The notes: generated from the sequence alone by a model not told the origin. A stretch of DNA of 64,000 nt from Pseudomonas sp. ABC1 (GCF_013395055.1 NZ_CP058349.1:1858001-1922000), one strand, 5' to 3'; positions 33,043-45,840 are shown, counted from the stretch's first letter. Program-made: numbers and translations.

Positions 33043-34578
33043 CTATCGGTCCACCGTGGTACGCGCCCTGGCCGCCATGGAATCGCTCGCACGGTGGCGC
33101 TCGCCGACCATCGCGTCGATGGACCCGAGCACCTCGGAACTGGCCATTTCCGCTTCGCGCATCGCATTCATCATGCGTTCGCAGACCTTGGGATCGTTCT
33201 CCCAGTCCTGCCCCAGCAGGACCAGCACTTCATGCACTCGCTCATGCACCTGCTCGTTCGGCTTGGCCATGCGCCGGAAGGCGTCGGTGCCGGCGAAGCG
33301 TGCCCGTCCGGTGCCCTCGTAATACCAGCGGCCCAACTCGGACGCCTGCGCATCCTGGCGCGCCACCGAAGCCGCATCGCCGTCACCGTTGGTCTCGATC
33401 GCGGTGTAGGCGTTCTGCATGTAGAGCACATGGTCGAGCTTGGCCAGCGAGGCGTCGGACAGGTCCTTGGCCCGCGCCAGCAACCCCAGCGTGAACTCGG
33501 TCGATTCGGCAAAGCGCAGGAAGCGCGCGCGGAATTCGGTGACCTGCCCGGCGGCGGTGACCGACACCTCGCTGGCCTGGCCGGTCTGCTCGATCATCAC
33601 CCCGACCCGCGCCCGCAGGCTCTCGATGATGGTGCCGACCTCGGTCGCCGCGCTCTTGGTGCGTTCGGCCAGCTTGCGCACTTCATCGGCCACCACGGCG
33701 AAACCACGCCCGTGCTCGCCGGCCCGCGCCGCCTCGATGGCCGCGTTCAACGCCAGCAGGTTGGTCTGGTCGGAAATCTCCGCGATGATCAGGATGGTCC
33801 GGTCGATATGGCGGCTGGCATCCCCCAGTTCCTCGGCGGCAAGGCGCATTTCCGCCATGCGCTCGCCGATGCCTTCCAGCGAAATGCCGATGGCTTCCGT
33901 GGTCTGCCGGCTCTCCTGGGCAGCGGAGAGGTTGTCGTCGGCGATCCGCGTGACCTCGTCCATTTCCCGGCTCACCGCACTGAGATCGGCCTGGTTGCCT
34001 TGCAGGTTGCCGAGCAGCTTGCTCATGTTGAGCCCGTGCATACCGGAACCCAGGCGGTTGCGCGCGATGTAGTAGGCGTTGTCCTCCATCGCCTGCAAGG
34101 CTTCGTTGATGCGCTGCAACGAGTCGGCGAACTGCCCCGGCATGGCGCCGTCCAGCGCACGGCGATGGTATTCGCCCCTGGCCGCGCGGGCGAAGCAGGT
34201 GTTGACCTCCTTGAAGTAGGTTTCCACCAGGTCGAACATTTCGTTCAGTTCCCAGGCCACCAGGCCGACTTCGCCCAGCTTGGCCGTGCGCGTGACACGC
34301 TGGTGCAGCCGACCCTGGCGCCCTTCATGGAGCACCTGGCGCATGACCCGCAGGGTTTCCAGCGGGCGGCGGAACTGGTGCAGCGTGAACAGCGCGAACA
34401 CGGCTGTCGCCACGGGAAATACGATGTGCAGGTAACTGAAGCCGCTGCGCAGACTCTCGATCACGGCCAGCGCGACGATGGAAATCCAGAAGATCGCGCA
34501 GGCAACGGCGAAGCGCCGGGCGAGGAACAGCGAGTGCCGGCTGAGGTGATGCTGGCCGGGGTCCACATTGTGCTGCAT
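33043..34578 (-). CDS. Methyl-accepting chemotaxis protein with C-terminal CZB-like domain (CetA-like)
   Basis: 511 residues. Two membrane helices close together (about 17-38 and 46-66) with hardly any periplasmic loop, a HAMP-like region (about 70-125), the MCP signal domain (tip ISDQTNLLALNAAIEAARAG, VVADEVRKLAERT) and a C-terminal domain resembling the zinc-binding CZB fold (KLDHVLYM, LGRWYYEGTG, VHERVHEV). The cysteine that normally precedes LGxWY appears to be serine here. GAGGAG precedes the ATG at 34578. It is 10 nt downstream of the PAS protein gene, which would supply the sensor, as in CetA/CetB. Confidence 0.88.
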   Translation of the reverse strand: MQHNVDPGQHHLSRHSLFLARRFAVACAIFWISIVALAVIESLRSGFSYLHIVFPVATAVFALFTLHQFRRPLETLRVMRQVLHEGRQGRLHQRVTRTAKLGEVGLVAWELNEMFDLVETYFKEVNTCFARAARGEYHRRALDGAMPGQFADSLQRINEALQAMEDNAYYIARNRLGSGMHGLNMSKLLGNLQGNQADLSAVSREMDEVTRIADDNLSAAQESRQTTEAIGISLEGIGERMAEMRLAAEELGDASRHIDRTILIIAEISDQTNLLALNAAIEAARAGEHGRGFAVVADEVRKLAERTKSAATEVGTIIESLRARVGVMIEQTGQASEVSVTAAGQVTEFRARFLRFAESTEFTLGLLARAKDLSDASLAKLDHVLYMQNAYTAIETNGDGDAASVARQDAQASELGRWYYEGTGRARFAGTDAFRRMAKPNEQVHERVHEVLVLLGQDWENDPKVCERMMNAMREAEMASSEVLGSIDAMVGERHRASDSMAARARTTVDR

Positions 34579-34588
34579 GGTGCGCTCC

Positions 34589-35110
34589 TCAACCCAGTTG
34601 CTGGGCAAGCACGAAACGTTCGTAGGATTGCCCGCCCAGGCGTTCCGCCAGGTGCGCGCGGGAAGCGTCGATGGCACGGGCCGCTCCAGCGGACCGCTCG
34701 ACGGCCAGCATGCCGGCGTACAGCGCCTGAATCGTCGCCACGCCCTTGGCCGAAGGCCGGCGCCGCACGGAGAAATACCCCACCACCTCGCCGCCCGGCT
34801 CGCGGTCCGGCGTGACGTTGGCGAAGACCCAGTAATGGTCGCCGTTGGACGTCAGGTTCTTGATGAAACCGAAGAACTCCTGCCCGGACTTGAGGGTTTC
34901 CCACATGAGGTGGAACACGCCGCGCGGCATCTCCGGGTGACGGACGATATTGTGCTGGATGCCCAGCAGGTCCGGCTCGGCGAAATCGGAAATGCGCATG
35001 AACGCACGGTTGGCGTAGATGATGCGCCCTTTCAGGTCCGTCTTGCTGATGATCTGCTCATTGTCACCAAGCCTGACCTCGCGCCCGGTCAGCACGATCT
35101 GGCCCTTCAT
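34589..35110 (-). CDS. Aer/CetB-like PAS energy-taxis sensor protein
   Basis: 173 residues: a single PAS domain (about 15-125, with SKTDLKGRIIYANRAFMRIS, and HLMWETLKSGQEFFGFIKN) of the FAD-binding Aer type, plus a C-terminal helical tail. There is no membrane segment or MCP domain. The sensor is thus separated from the receptor encoded 10 nt downstream, giving a two-protein Aer equivalent. The ATG at 35110 is 45 bp from a good -10 element. Confidence 0.85.
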   Translation of the reverse strand: MKGQIVLTGREVRLGDNEQIISKTDLKGRIIYANRAFMRISDFAEPDLLGIQHNIVRHPEMPRGVFHLMWETLKSGQEFFGFIKNLTSNGDHYWVFANVTPDREPGGEVVGYFSVRRRPSAKGVATIQALYAGMLAVERSAGAARAIDASRAHLAERLGGQSYERFVLAQQLG

Positions 35111-35154
35111 ATTCGCTGCTCTCTCATTGGTAGCTGGCCTTGAAAATGAAATCG

Positions 35155-35183
35155 ATTATATGTATTTGAACTGCTCGTTCCAA
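35155..35183 (-). promoter_or_regulatory. Sigma70 promoter of the PAS-MCP operon
   Basis: On the minus strand TTGGAA (35178-35183) and a perfect TATAAT (35155-35160) are separated by exactly 17 bp. They lie about 45 bp upstream of the PAS gene ATG, giving a leader of roughly 35-40 nt. Confidence 0.75.
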
Positions 35184-35482
35184 TTTCACAACAAGGTGCA
35201 TTTCTGCAAGATCCAGCCCCGATTATCACGCCCGAACGTGACGAGGGGATGGACGCTACCTGCGTCCCTGCGCCAGAGCGCGACCACGAATGAAACGGCA
35301 GCAGACCCTAAGGAAAGTCGCCGGGTGGTTTCTTGACTCATGGCAATACAACATCACTTCAGCCGAGACTATCGACGGCTCGCCGACCTGCCTGCGCAGG
35401 CGGCAGGATTGCCCCGCCAGGCCGTACCATCACCCACGGAATGGCCGTATGCTTTCGCGTCTCGACAGCGGGAGCACGATGC
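35184..35482. other. Remainder of the PAS/hsp15 divergent intergenic region
   Basis: Together with the promoter and leader this makes a 372-bp gap. Open frames here are short and not protein-like. No further clear promoter, repeat or RNA element was seen; GGGAG at 35470-35474 is the hsp15 ribosome binding site. Confidence 0.5.
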
Positions 35483-35872
35483 ATGAGCGAAGAGGACAAG
35501 GTCCGCCTGGACAAATGGCTGTGGGCCGCACGGTTCTTCAAGACCCGCGCGCTGGCCAAGGCAGCCATCGAAGGTGGCAAGGTTCACTGCCGGGGCGAGC
35601 GCTGCAAGCCCTCGCGCGAGCCGAAGGTCGGCGACGAACTGATGGTCCGCAACGGTTTCGATGAACGCACCGTCGTCATCCTCGCCCTTTCGGCCATCCG
35701 CCAGGGCGCCCCGCAGGCCCAGGCGCTCTACCAGGAAACCGCCGCCAGCCTGGCGTGTCGCGAAGAAGCCGCCGCCCTGCGCAAGGCGGGCGCCCTCGGC
35801 GTGCAGACCGACGGCCGCCCGACCAAGAAACAGCGCCGCCAGCTCCACCAGTTCCACGACGGCGCGCAATAA
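35483..35872 (+). CDS. hslR: Heat shock protein 15 (S4-domain RNA-binding protein HslR)
   Basis: 129 residues. An S4 RNA-binding domain occupies about 8-70 (VRLDKWLWAARFFKTRALAK, KVHCRGERCKPS, VGDELMV), followed by a basic tail ending TDGRPTKKQRRQLHQF. Hsp15 binds free 50S subunits carrying stalled nascent chains and helps recycle them. The ATG at 35483 has GGGAG 9 nt upstream. The short size and basic tail match the family. Confidence 0.93.
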   Translation: MSEEDKVRLDKWLWAARFFKTRALAKAAIEGGKVHCRGERCKPSREPKVGDELMVRNGFDERTVVILALSAIRQGAPQAQALYQETAASLACREEAAALRKAGALGVQTDGRPTKKQRRQLHQFHDGAQ

Positions 35873-35887
35873 CCCTTCCGGCGCGTC

Positions 35888-36688
35888 CTACAACGGCGGC
35901 TGGCGGAACAACGCCAGGCGCCGCAGCCACGGAAGCTGCGCCCCCAGGTAGAGGAAAGGCTGCGCCAGGAACGCCAGCAACCTGGCGATCTGCGACCCCA
36001 GTGGCGTGCAATAGCCCCAACCCAGCGCCAGCACGGCGATCACCAGCCCGCCGACCAGGTCGTCGCTCAGCCAGTGCGCACCCGCCACCAGGCGCGGCAG
36101 CATGAACAACGTCGCCAACCCCAGCACCAGCGCGCGCCAGCGGCCCTGGGTGAACAGCGCCATGAACAGCCCCCACAACAACAGCACCGAGGCATGATCG
36201 CCAGGGAAGCTGCGACGGGAACGGTCCTTGAGTTCGAAGACCCGCTCCAGCAGCGGGAAGTGATCGCTCAGGTGATAGGCATCCTCGAATGCCAGCGATG
36301 GGCTGACATGCTGCCAGCCCATCGGTACCGCCATGCGGTCGAACAGCACGCGGATGACCAGCAGCACCGACAGCAGTGCGAGGAAGGTGAACAGCGCGGG
36401 GCGTACCTGCCGTTCATCGAACACCGCGCCGGTATGGATCAGCAGCACCAGCAGCACGGCCCCCACCAGGATGTCGAAGACGCGGGTGCTGGTCAGCGCC
36501 CAGAGCCAGTCCCACAGGGCCAGGTGCCCGAGGGAGCCGTTCAGCAGGTGGAAGACGGCGGCATCCATTGCGTCCCAGACCGCGCGGCCCGGCGCCCACA
36601 CCCAACTGGCCATCAGGACGAGGGCGGCGACATGGCAGAACAACAGCGACTTGACGCGCCAGCGCGCCTGGGGAGAAAAAGCGGACAC
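35888..36688 (-). CDS. PAP2-family membrane phosphatase
   Basis: 266 residues, about six membrane helices. PAP2 motifs: RRSFPGDHASV (the middle motif, with PGDH where PSGH is usual) and RLVAGAHWLSDDLVGG (third motif with catalytic His). The first motif KxxxxxxRP is not obvious. The GTG start at 36688 has GGAG 5 nt upstream and gives MSAFSPQARWRVKSLL; the longer frame runs into the priA promoter side. Related enzymes act on undecaprenyl or lipid A phosphates (LpxT-like proteins use similar motifs), so envelope lipid phosphate chemistry is likely; substrate unknown. Confidence 0.8.
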   Translation of the reverse strand: MSAFSPQARWRVKSLLFCHVAALVLMASWVWAPGRAVWDAMDAAVFHLLNGSLGHLALWDWLWALTSTRVFDILVGAVLLVLLIHTGAVFDERQVRPALFTFLALLSVLLVIRVLFDRMAVPMGWQHVSPSLAFEDAYHLSDHFPLLERVFELKDRSRRSFPGDHASVLLLWGLFMALFTQGRWRALVLGLATLFMLPRLVAGAHWLSDDLVGGLVIAVLALGWGYCTPLGSQIARLLAFLAQPFLYLGAQLPWLRRLALFRQPPL

Positions 36689-36911
36689 GGAAACTCCAAC
36701 GCATGGACATGCGGGTTCGGCAATGACGGATATGCCCCGCACGGCACGAGGCGCCGCGACCCTATCCATCTGTACGCAAGGCCGCCAGCACAATGCGAGG
36801 TTCATTCAGCGCTCGTTCAGCTATGCTGCGCCACCGCATCGTCGGATAGGGCCACACGGCTTTTTACGCGATACTGCGCCACCGCCCGAAGCACCACACA
36901 AGGATCCGCCC

Positions 36912-39137
<2,226 letters not shown>

Positions 39138-39161
39138 GTGCTCCGCCGGCTCCTACACCCC

Positions 39162-39218
39162 TAGGGTGCGCCGCGCGCACCGGCTGCAGACGCCATTGGT
39201 GCGCACGGCACACCCTAC
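39162..39218. repeat. GGTGCGC-type inverted repeat element
   Basis: Two hairpins, TAGGGTGCGC...GCGCACC and GGTGCGC...CACCCTAC, face each other over 57 bp between priA and argS. The same layout recurs at 52291-52345 and 55738-55801, with half elements at 60020 and 60701. REP/REPIN-like dispersed family. Confidence 0.75.
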
Positions 39219-39296
39219 AAGTGATGGCCTGCGGCTTGCCGCTGCTTCTATAATGCGCAGTTTTCGACCAATGCCTCCGGACGGCCCGAGCAGACC

Positions 39297-41039
<1,743 letters not shown>

Positions 41040-41705
41040 GTGGCCGCCAGGAAGAAACCCGCACCCAAGCGCGGCGCCAGCCGTTACCAGGCGCCGCAGA
41101 AGAAGCCCGTGCCCGGCTGGGTATGGCTGCTGTGCGGCCTGCTGATCGGCGGGTTCGTGATGTTCCTGATGAACCTCGATCCCGCCGGTGACGAGGTCAA
41201 GCGTCCCCGGGAGGAAGCCCGCAAGACCGAGGCGCCCAAACCCTCGACGAGCCGCTCGGAGCCCCAGGCCAAGCCCAAGTACGACTTCTATACGCTGCTG
41301 CCGGAGTCGGAAGTCATCCTGCCACCCGAGGCGGAGAAGCCGGTCGAGCCAGCCACCAAGCCGGTGACACCAGCAGAAGCGGCGAAGATAGACGCCGCCC
41401 GCGCCGAGGCCGCGCTCAAGGGCGAAGTCCCGCCGCCACCGCCACCGGTGATCGCCAAGGCCACGACCACACAACTCTTCCTGCAGGCCGGCTCGTTCCG
41501 CAAACAGGGCGATGCCGAGCAAGTCCGTGCGGAAATTCTCATGCACGGGCACAACGTGCGGGTGGAAAGCGGCACCGTGCGGGGCGAAACCTGGTACCGC
41601 GTACTGGTCGGCCCCTTCTCCAGTCGTGAGCAGATGAGCAAGGCCCAGCAGTCACTGGCGAAGGATGGCTACAGCAACCTGCTGCCCCAGCAGCGGCAGA
41701 ACTGA
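41040..41705 (+). CDS. SPOR-domain cell division protein (FtsN-like)
   Basis: 221 residues. A short basic cytoplasmic N-terminus (MAARKKPAPKRGASRYQ), one membrane helix (about 27-44, WVWLLCGLLIGGFVMFLM), a proline/alanine-rich periplasmic linker (about 50-140) and a C-terminal SPOR domain (about 143-215, TTQLFLQAGSFRKQGDAEQV, then WYRVLVGPF) that binds denuded septal glycan. Layout matches FtsN-type divisome proteins. The GTG start at 41040 abuts the argS stop, with GGAG 11-14 nt upstream inside argS, indicating translational coupling. Confidence 0.88.
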   Translation: MAARKKPAPKRGASRYQAPQKKPVPGWVWLLCGLLIGGFVMFLMNLDPAGDEVKRPREEARKTEAPKPSTSRSEPQAKPKYDFYTLLPESEVILPPEAEKPVEPATKPVTPAEAAKIDAARAEAALKGEVPPPPPPVIAKATTTQLFLQAGSFRKQGDAEQVRAEILMHGHNVRVESGTVRGETWYRVLVGPFSSREQMSKAQQSLAKDGYSNLLPQQRQN

Positions 41706-41708
41706 GCC

Positions 41709-41738
41709 CGAGGCTGGACGCGCCTGCATCCAGCCTCG
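41709..41738. terminator. Stem-loop between convergent SPOR and reductase genes
   Basis: CGAGGCTGGA (41709-41718) pairs perfectly with TCCAGCCTCG (41729-41738) around a 10-nt loop. It lies between two convergent genes, so it is likely a bidirectional transcription end, although no long T tract follows. Confidence 0.5.
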
Positions 41739-41754
41739 AACGTCCAGCGGCGGT

Positions 41755-42720
41755 TTATCGTGGCGCGTAGGCGAAGACATCGGCGCGCATCTGGTGCGCG
41801 TCCATGCCCGCCTCCACCAGCGCATCCAGCGTGCCGTAGACCATCGCTGGAGAGCCGCTGGCGTAGACATGCAGCCGTGACAGGTCGGGGAAGTCTTCGC
41901 ATACCGCCTCGTGCAGCAGCCCGCAACGCCCGCCCCAGCCACACGACTCACTGACCACCTGGTGCACGACCAGCCCGGGCACCTCGCGCCATTCGTCCCA
42001 ATGCGGTAGCTGGTAGAAATCCTCCGGCGTGCGTGCCCCCCAGTACAGGTGCACCGGATGGGCAAAGCCGCTGTGCCGGCAGTGTTCGATCAGGCTGTGC
42101 ATCTGTGCCACACCGGTGCCGGCGGCGATCAACACCAGCGGCCCGTCGGGCAATTCGGCCAGGTGCGTGTCGCCAAACGGCATGCGCACGCGGGCCACGC
42201 CTTCGCGCCGCAGGAAGGCCAGCAGGTCGGTGGCCGAAGCTTCCCGTGCCAGCACATGCACCTCCAGTTCGCGCCCCTGCCCTGGCGCCGAGGCCAGGGA
42301 AAAGGCCGACTCCGCACCGTCCTCACGCTTGATCAGCAGGTATTGCCCGGCGTGGTAACGCGGCGGCTTGCCGGCAGGTGCCAGCAGGCGCAGACGGAAC
42401 ACATCGCCACCCAGGTCATCACAGGCCAGCACCTGGCAGCCGAGCTCGCGCACCGGCAACTCGCCAGGCGCCAGCACGCCATCCCAGAGTACGACGCAAT
42501 CCTCCAGGGGCACTGCCATGCAGGCGAAGAATTCGCCATGGTCGAGGACGACACCCTGTTGCTGCACACGGCCCTCGACCAGCAAGGCTTCGCAGACATG
42601 GCAGTTGCCATTCCGGCAACCGTGGGGGCATTCATAGCCAAGACGTCGGGCGGCATCGAGCAAGGGCTCGCCGGGGCGCACCTCCAGCACCGCGCCGCAA
42701 GGCTGCAAGGTCACTTTCAT
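41755..42720 (-). CDS. Ferredoxin-domain NAD(P)H oxidoreductase (CDP-6-deoxy-delta-3,4-glucoseen reductase-like)
   Basis: 321 residues. An N-terminal plant-type 2Fe-2S domain (about 1-90, cysteine ligands in HGCRNGNCHVC and FFACMA) is fused to an FAD domain (about 95-190, YHAGQYLLIKRED, with AFSLASAP) and an NAD-binding domain (about 195-321, LIAAGTGVAQMHSLI and VYASGSPAMV). Single-chain flavin reductases of this type pass electrons from NAD(P)H to a partner. The ATG at 42720 is preferred over GTG 42726. It follows ubiD on the same strand after a strong terminator. In P. aeruginosa a similar gene neighbours ubiD; a role as UbiX/UbiD-linked flavin reductase is only a guess. Confidence 0.85.
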   Translation of the reverse strand: MKVTLQPCGAVLEVRPGEPLLDAARRLGYECPHGCRNGNCHVCEALLVEGRVQQQGVVLDHGEFFACMAVPLEDCVVLWDGVLAPGELPVRELGCQVLACDDLGGDVFRLRLLAPAGKPPRYHAGQYLLIKREDGAESAFSLASAPGQGRELEVHVLAREASATDLLAFLRREGVARVRMPFGDTHLAELPDGPLVLIAAGTGVAQMHSLIEHCRHSGFAHPVHLYWGARTPEDFYQLPHWDEWREVPGLVVHQVVSESCGWGGRCGLLHEAVCEDFPDLSRLHVYASGSPAMVYGTLDALVEAGMDAHQMRADVFAYAPR

Positions 42721-42810
42721 CTGCACGTCACATCAAGACAAATTGCCAGGGGCCATGCAGGCATCACGCCGGCGTTGGCCCGCTGGGTGGCGCCGGACAC
42801 GGCAAACCAC

Positions 42811-42835
42811 AAAAAGCCCCCGGTCGATGCCGGGG
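42811..42835 (-). terminator. Rho-independent terminator of ubiD
   Basis: Minus-strand CCCCGG-loop-CCGGGG followed by GCTTTTT, 22 bp past the ubiD stop. Classic intrinsic terminator; it separates ubiD from the downstream reductase gene, which therefore needs readthrough or its own promoter. Confidence 0.88.
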
Positions 42836-42857
42836 ATTCGATTATGCGAGCTGGCTC

Positions 42858-44324
42858 TCAGTCCAGCCCCAGTTGCGGCCACAATTCGTCGACCCGCGCC
42901 GTCACGGCGGGGTCCTTGACGATGGCGCGGCCCCACTCGCGGCTGGTTTCCCCCGGCCACTTGTGTGTCGCATCCAGCCCCATCTTCGAACCCAGGCCGG
43001 ACACCGGCGAGGCGAAGTCGAGGTAGTCGATCGGCGTGTTGTCGATCATCACCGTGTCGCGCTTGGGATCCATGCGCGTGGTGATGGCCCAGATCACGTC
43101 GTTCCAGTCGCGGGCGTTGATGTCGTCGTCGGTGACGATGACGAACTTGGTGTACATGAACTGTCGCAGGAACGACCAGACGCCCAGCATCACGCGCTTG
43201 GCATGGCCGGGATACTGCTTCTTCATGGTCACCACCGCCATGCGGTAGGAACAGCCTTCCGGCGGCAGGTAGAAGTCAGTGATCTCCGGAAACTGCTTCT
43301 GCAGGATCGGCACGAAGACTTCGTTCAGCGCCACGCCGAGAACGGCTGGCTCATCCGGCGGACGACCGGTGTAGGTGCTGTGGTAGATCGCATCGCGGCG
43401 ACGGGTGATACGTTCGACGGTGAACACCGGGAAGCGGTCCACCTCGTTGTAATAACCCGTGTGGTCGCCATACGGCCCTTCATCGGCCATCTCGCCCGGA
43501 TAGATGTGGCCTTCGAGGATAATCTCGGCGCCAGCCGGCACCTGCAGGTCGCTGCCGATGCACTTGACCAGCTCACTGCGGTTGCCGCGCAGCAGGCCGG
43601 CGAAGGCGTACTCGGACAGGCTGTCGGGGACCGGCGTAACCGCACCGAGGATGGTCGCCGGGTCGGCACCCAGCGCCACGGCCACCGGATAAGGGCGGTC
43701 GGGGTACTTCTCGCACCACTCGCGGAAATCCAGGGCGCCACCACGGTGGCTGAGCCAGCGCATGATGACCTTGTTGCGGCCGATCACCTGCTGGCGGTAG
43801 ATGCCGAGGTTCTGCCGCTCCTTGTTCGGACCCCGGGTGACGGTCAGCCCCCAGGTGATCAGCGGCGCGGCATCGCCCGGCCAGCAGGTCTGCACCGGCA
43901 GTTGACCGAGATCGACGTCGTCACCTTCGATGATCACTTCCTGGCAGATCGCGTCCTTGCGCACCTTGGGCGCCATGGACAGCACCTTGCGGTAGATCGG
44001 CAGCTTGGACCAAGCGTCCTTGAGCCCCTTGGGCGGCTCCGGCTCCTTGAGCATCGCCAACAACTTGCCGATCTCGCGCAGGGCGGAGACGTCATCGGCG
44101 CCCATGCCCAGCGCGACCCGCTCGGGCGTGCCGAACAGGTTGCCCAGCACCGGCATGTCGAAGCCGACCGGGTTCTCGAACAGCAAGGCCGGGCCCTTCT
44201 TGCGCAGGGTCCGGTCGCAGATTTCGGTCATTTCCAGCACCGGCGATACCGGCGTCTGGATACGCTTCAGTTCGCCGCGCTGCTCGAGGGCGCGGATGAA
44301 GTCGCGGAGATCGGAATAGTTCAA
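42858..44324 (-). CDS. ubiD: UbiD, 3-polyprenyl-4-hydroxybenzoate decarboxylase (prFMN enzyme)
   Basis: 488 residues, the normal length. Decarboxylates the prenylated ring in ubiquinone synthesis using prenylated FMN made by UbiX. Conserved segments include YSDLRDFIRALEQRGELKRI at the start, IYRQQVIGRNKVIMRWLSHR, GPYGDHTGYYN (catalytic E-rich metal/prFMN site nearby) and KFVIVTDDDINARDWNDV. The start that keeps the family N-terminus is TTG at 44324 (LNYSDLRDF), with GGAG about 9 nt upstream; no ATG fits. It lies 81 bp downstream of rho, in a repeat-rich spacer. Confidence 0.94.
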   Translation of the reverse strand: MNYSDLRDFIRALEQRGELKRIQTPVSPVLEMTEICDRTLRKKGPALLFENPVGFDMPVLGNLFGTPERVALGMGADDVSALREIGKLLAMLKEPEPPKGLKDAWSKLPIYRKVLSMAPKVRKDAICQEVIIEGDDVDLGQLPVQTCWPGDAAPLITWGLTVTRGPNKERQNLGIYRQQVIGRNKVIMRWLSHRGGALDFREWCEKYPDRPYPVAVALGADPATILGAVTPVPDSLSEYAFAGLLRGNRSELVKCIGSDLQVPAGAEIILEGHIYPGEMADEGPYGDHTGYYNEVDRFPVFTVERITRRRDAIYHSTYTGRPPDEPAVLGVALNEVFVPILQKQFPEITDFYLPPEGCSYRMAVVTMKKQYPGHAKRVMLGVWSFLRQFMYTKFVIVTDDDINARDWNDVIWAITTRMDPKRDTVMIDNTPIDYLDFASPVSGLGSKMGLDATHKWPGETSREWGRAIVKDPAVTARVDELWPQLGLD

Positions 44325-44405
44325 GGCTGCAGGCTCCAGGCTACAAGCTGCAGGCGGCAAGCAGAGCGGCTTTCAGCCTGAAGCCTGCCACCTGTAGCCT
44401 GCCGC
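44325..44405. repeat. Short AGGCT(G/A)CAGG-type repeats between rho and ubiD
   Basis: The 81-bp spacer is built from reiterated AGGCTGCAGGC / AGGCTACAAGCTGCAGG units in both orientations (44327-44357 and 44375-44402), able to fold into hairpins. It may terminate rho or be a dispersed low-complexity element. Confidence 0.5.
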
Positions 44406-45665
44406 TTATTTCCTTTTCATCGACATGAAGAATTCGTCGTTGGTCTTGGTGTCTTTCAGCTTGTCGAGGAGGAACTCGATGGCGGCGATCTCGTCCATCG
44501 GGTGCAGCAGCTTGCGCAGGATCCACATGCGCTGCAGCTCGTCTTCGGCGGTCAGCAACTCTTCGCGGCGGGTGCCGGAACGGTTGATGTTGATGGCCGG
44601 GAACACACGCTTCTCGGCGATACGACGGTCCAGTTGCAGCTCCATGTTACCGGTGCCCTTGAACTCTTCGTAGATCACCTCGTCCATCTTCGAACCGGTC
44701 TCGACCAGCGCGGTGGCGATGATGGTCAGCGAACCGCCTTCCTCGATGTTACGGGCGGCACCGAAGAAACGCTTGGGCTTCTCCAGGGCATGGGCGTCGA
44801 CACCACCGGTCAGCACCTTGCCGGAGCTCGGGATCACGGTGTTGTAGGCACGCGCCAGGCGGGTGATGGAGTCGAGCAGGATGACCACATCCTTCTTGTG
44901 CTCGACCAGGCGCTTGGCCTTCTCGATGACCATCTCGGCCACTTGCACGTGGCGGGTCGGCGGCTCGTCGAAGGTGGAGGCGACCACTTCGCCGCGCACA
45001 GTGCGCTGCATCTCGGTCACTTCTTCCGGGCGCTCGTCGATCAGCAGGACGATCAGGTGGCACTCGGGGTTGTTGCGCGTGATATTCGCCGCGATGTTCT
45101 GCAGCATGATGGTCTTGCCCGCCTTCGGCGGCGCGACGATCAGGCCACGCTGGCCCTTGCCGATGGGCGAGGCCAGGTCGATGACGCGACCGGTCAAGTC
45201 CTCGGTGGAACCGTTACCGGCTTCCATCACCAGGCGCTTGTTCGGGAACAGCGGCGTCAGGTTTTCGAACAGGATCTTGTTCTTGGCGTTTTCCGGACGG
45301 TCGTAGTTGATCGAGTCGACCTTGAGCAGGGCGAAATAACGCTCGCCTTCCTTCGGCGGACGGATCTTGCCGACGATGGTGTCACCGGTACGCAGGTTGA
45401 AACGGCGGATCTGGCTGGGCGAAACATAGATGTCGTCCGGGCCGGCCAGGTAGGAAGAATCTGCGGAGCGCAGGAAGCCGAAACCGTCCTGGAGAATCTC
45501 CAGAACGCCATCCCCGGAGATTTCCTCACCACTTTTCGCGTGCTTTTTCAGCAGGGCAAAAATCACATCCTGCTTGCGCGAACGGGCCATGTTTTCGATG
45601 CCCATCTGTTCGACCATTTCCAGCAGGTCAGTGATGGGCTTTTGCTTGAGTTCGGTCAGATTCAT
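44406..45665 (-). CDS. rho: Transcription termination factor Rho
   Basis: 419 residues, the standard length. N-terminal helical domain (MNLTELKQKPITDLLEMVEQ), RNA-binding cold-shock-like domain with DGFGFLRS (about 60-67), Walker A APPKAGKTIM (about 178-187), DERPEEV and the Q/R-loop region GKVLTGGVDAHAL. A hexameric RNA helicase that ends transcription. The ATG at 45665 is certain from the conserved start. The leader between trxA and rho is about 210 bp and contains two hairpins, consistent with attenuation-type autoregulation known for rho. Confidence 0.98.
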   Translation of the reverse strand: MNLTELKQKPITDLLEMVEQMGIENMARSRKQDVIFALLKKHAKSGEEISGDGVLEILQDGFGFLRSADSSYLAGPDDIYVSPSQIRRFNLRTGDTIVGKIRPPKEGERYFALLKVDSINYDRPENAKNKILFENLTPLFPNKRLVMEAGNGSTEDLTGRVIDLASPIGKGQRGLIVAPPKAGKTIMLQNIAANITRNNPECHLIVLLIDERPEEVTEMQRTVRGEVVASTFDEPPTRHVQVAEMVIEKAKRLVEHKKDVVILLDSITRLARAYNTVIPSSGKVLTGGVDAHALEKPKRFFGAARNIEEGGSLTIIATALVETGSKMDEVIYEEFKGTGNMELQLDRRIAEKRVFPAININRSGTRREELLTAEDELQRMWILRKLLHPMDEIAAIEFLLDKLKDTKTNDEFFMSMKRK

Positions 45666-45800
45666 AGAGAGATGATCAGGAAGGATGTAAAGACGTTGGG
45701 CTTTGTCGGCCGCGAGCAGAATACGAACGGGTCGTCGTGCAATGAGGGAGGCTGCGGCATGCGAGAAGCGACGGGCAAGATGGAGCGTCGCGGAGCGGAA

Positions 45801-45829
45801 TCTAGCACGCACATCACAGTGCGTCTAGA
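45801..45829. promoter_or_regulatory. Strong hairpin in the trxA-rho spacer (rho leader)
   Basis: TCTAG-C-ACGCAC (45801-45812), loop ATCACA, GTGCGT-CTAGA (45819-45829): an almost perfect 11-bp stem in the region that should be the rho promoter or leader. Could be a regulator site, a leader RNA structure, or a second trxA transcription end. Confidence 0.45.
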
Positions 45830-45840
45830 CATCCTCACCA

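Noticed and set aside
36333..36911. N-terminal extension of the priA frame
   Set aside because: Antisense to the PAP2 gene and without similarity to PriA; GTG 36912 gives the expected start.
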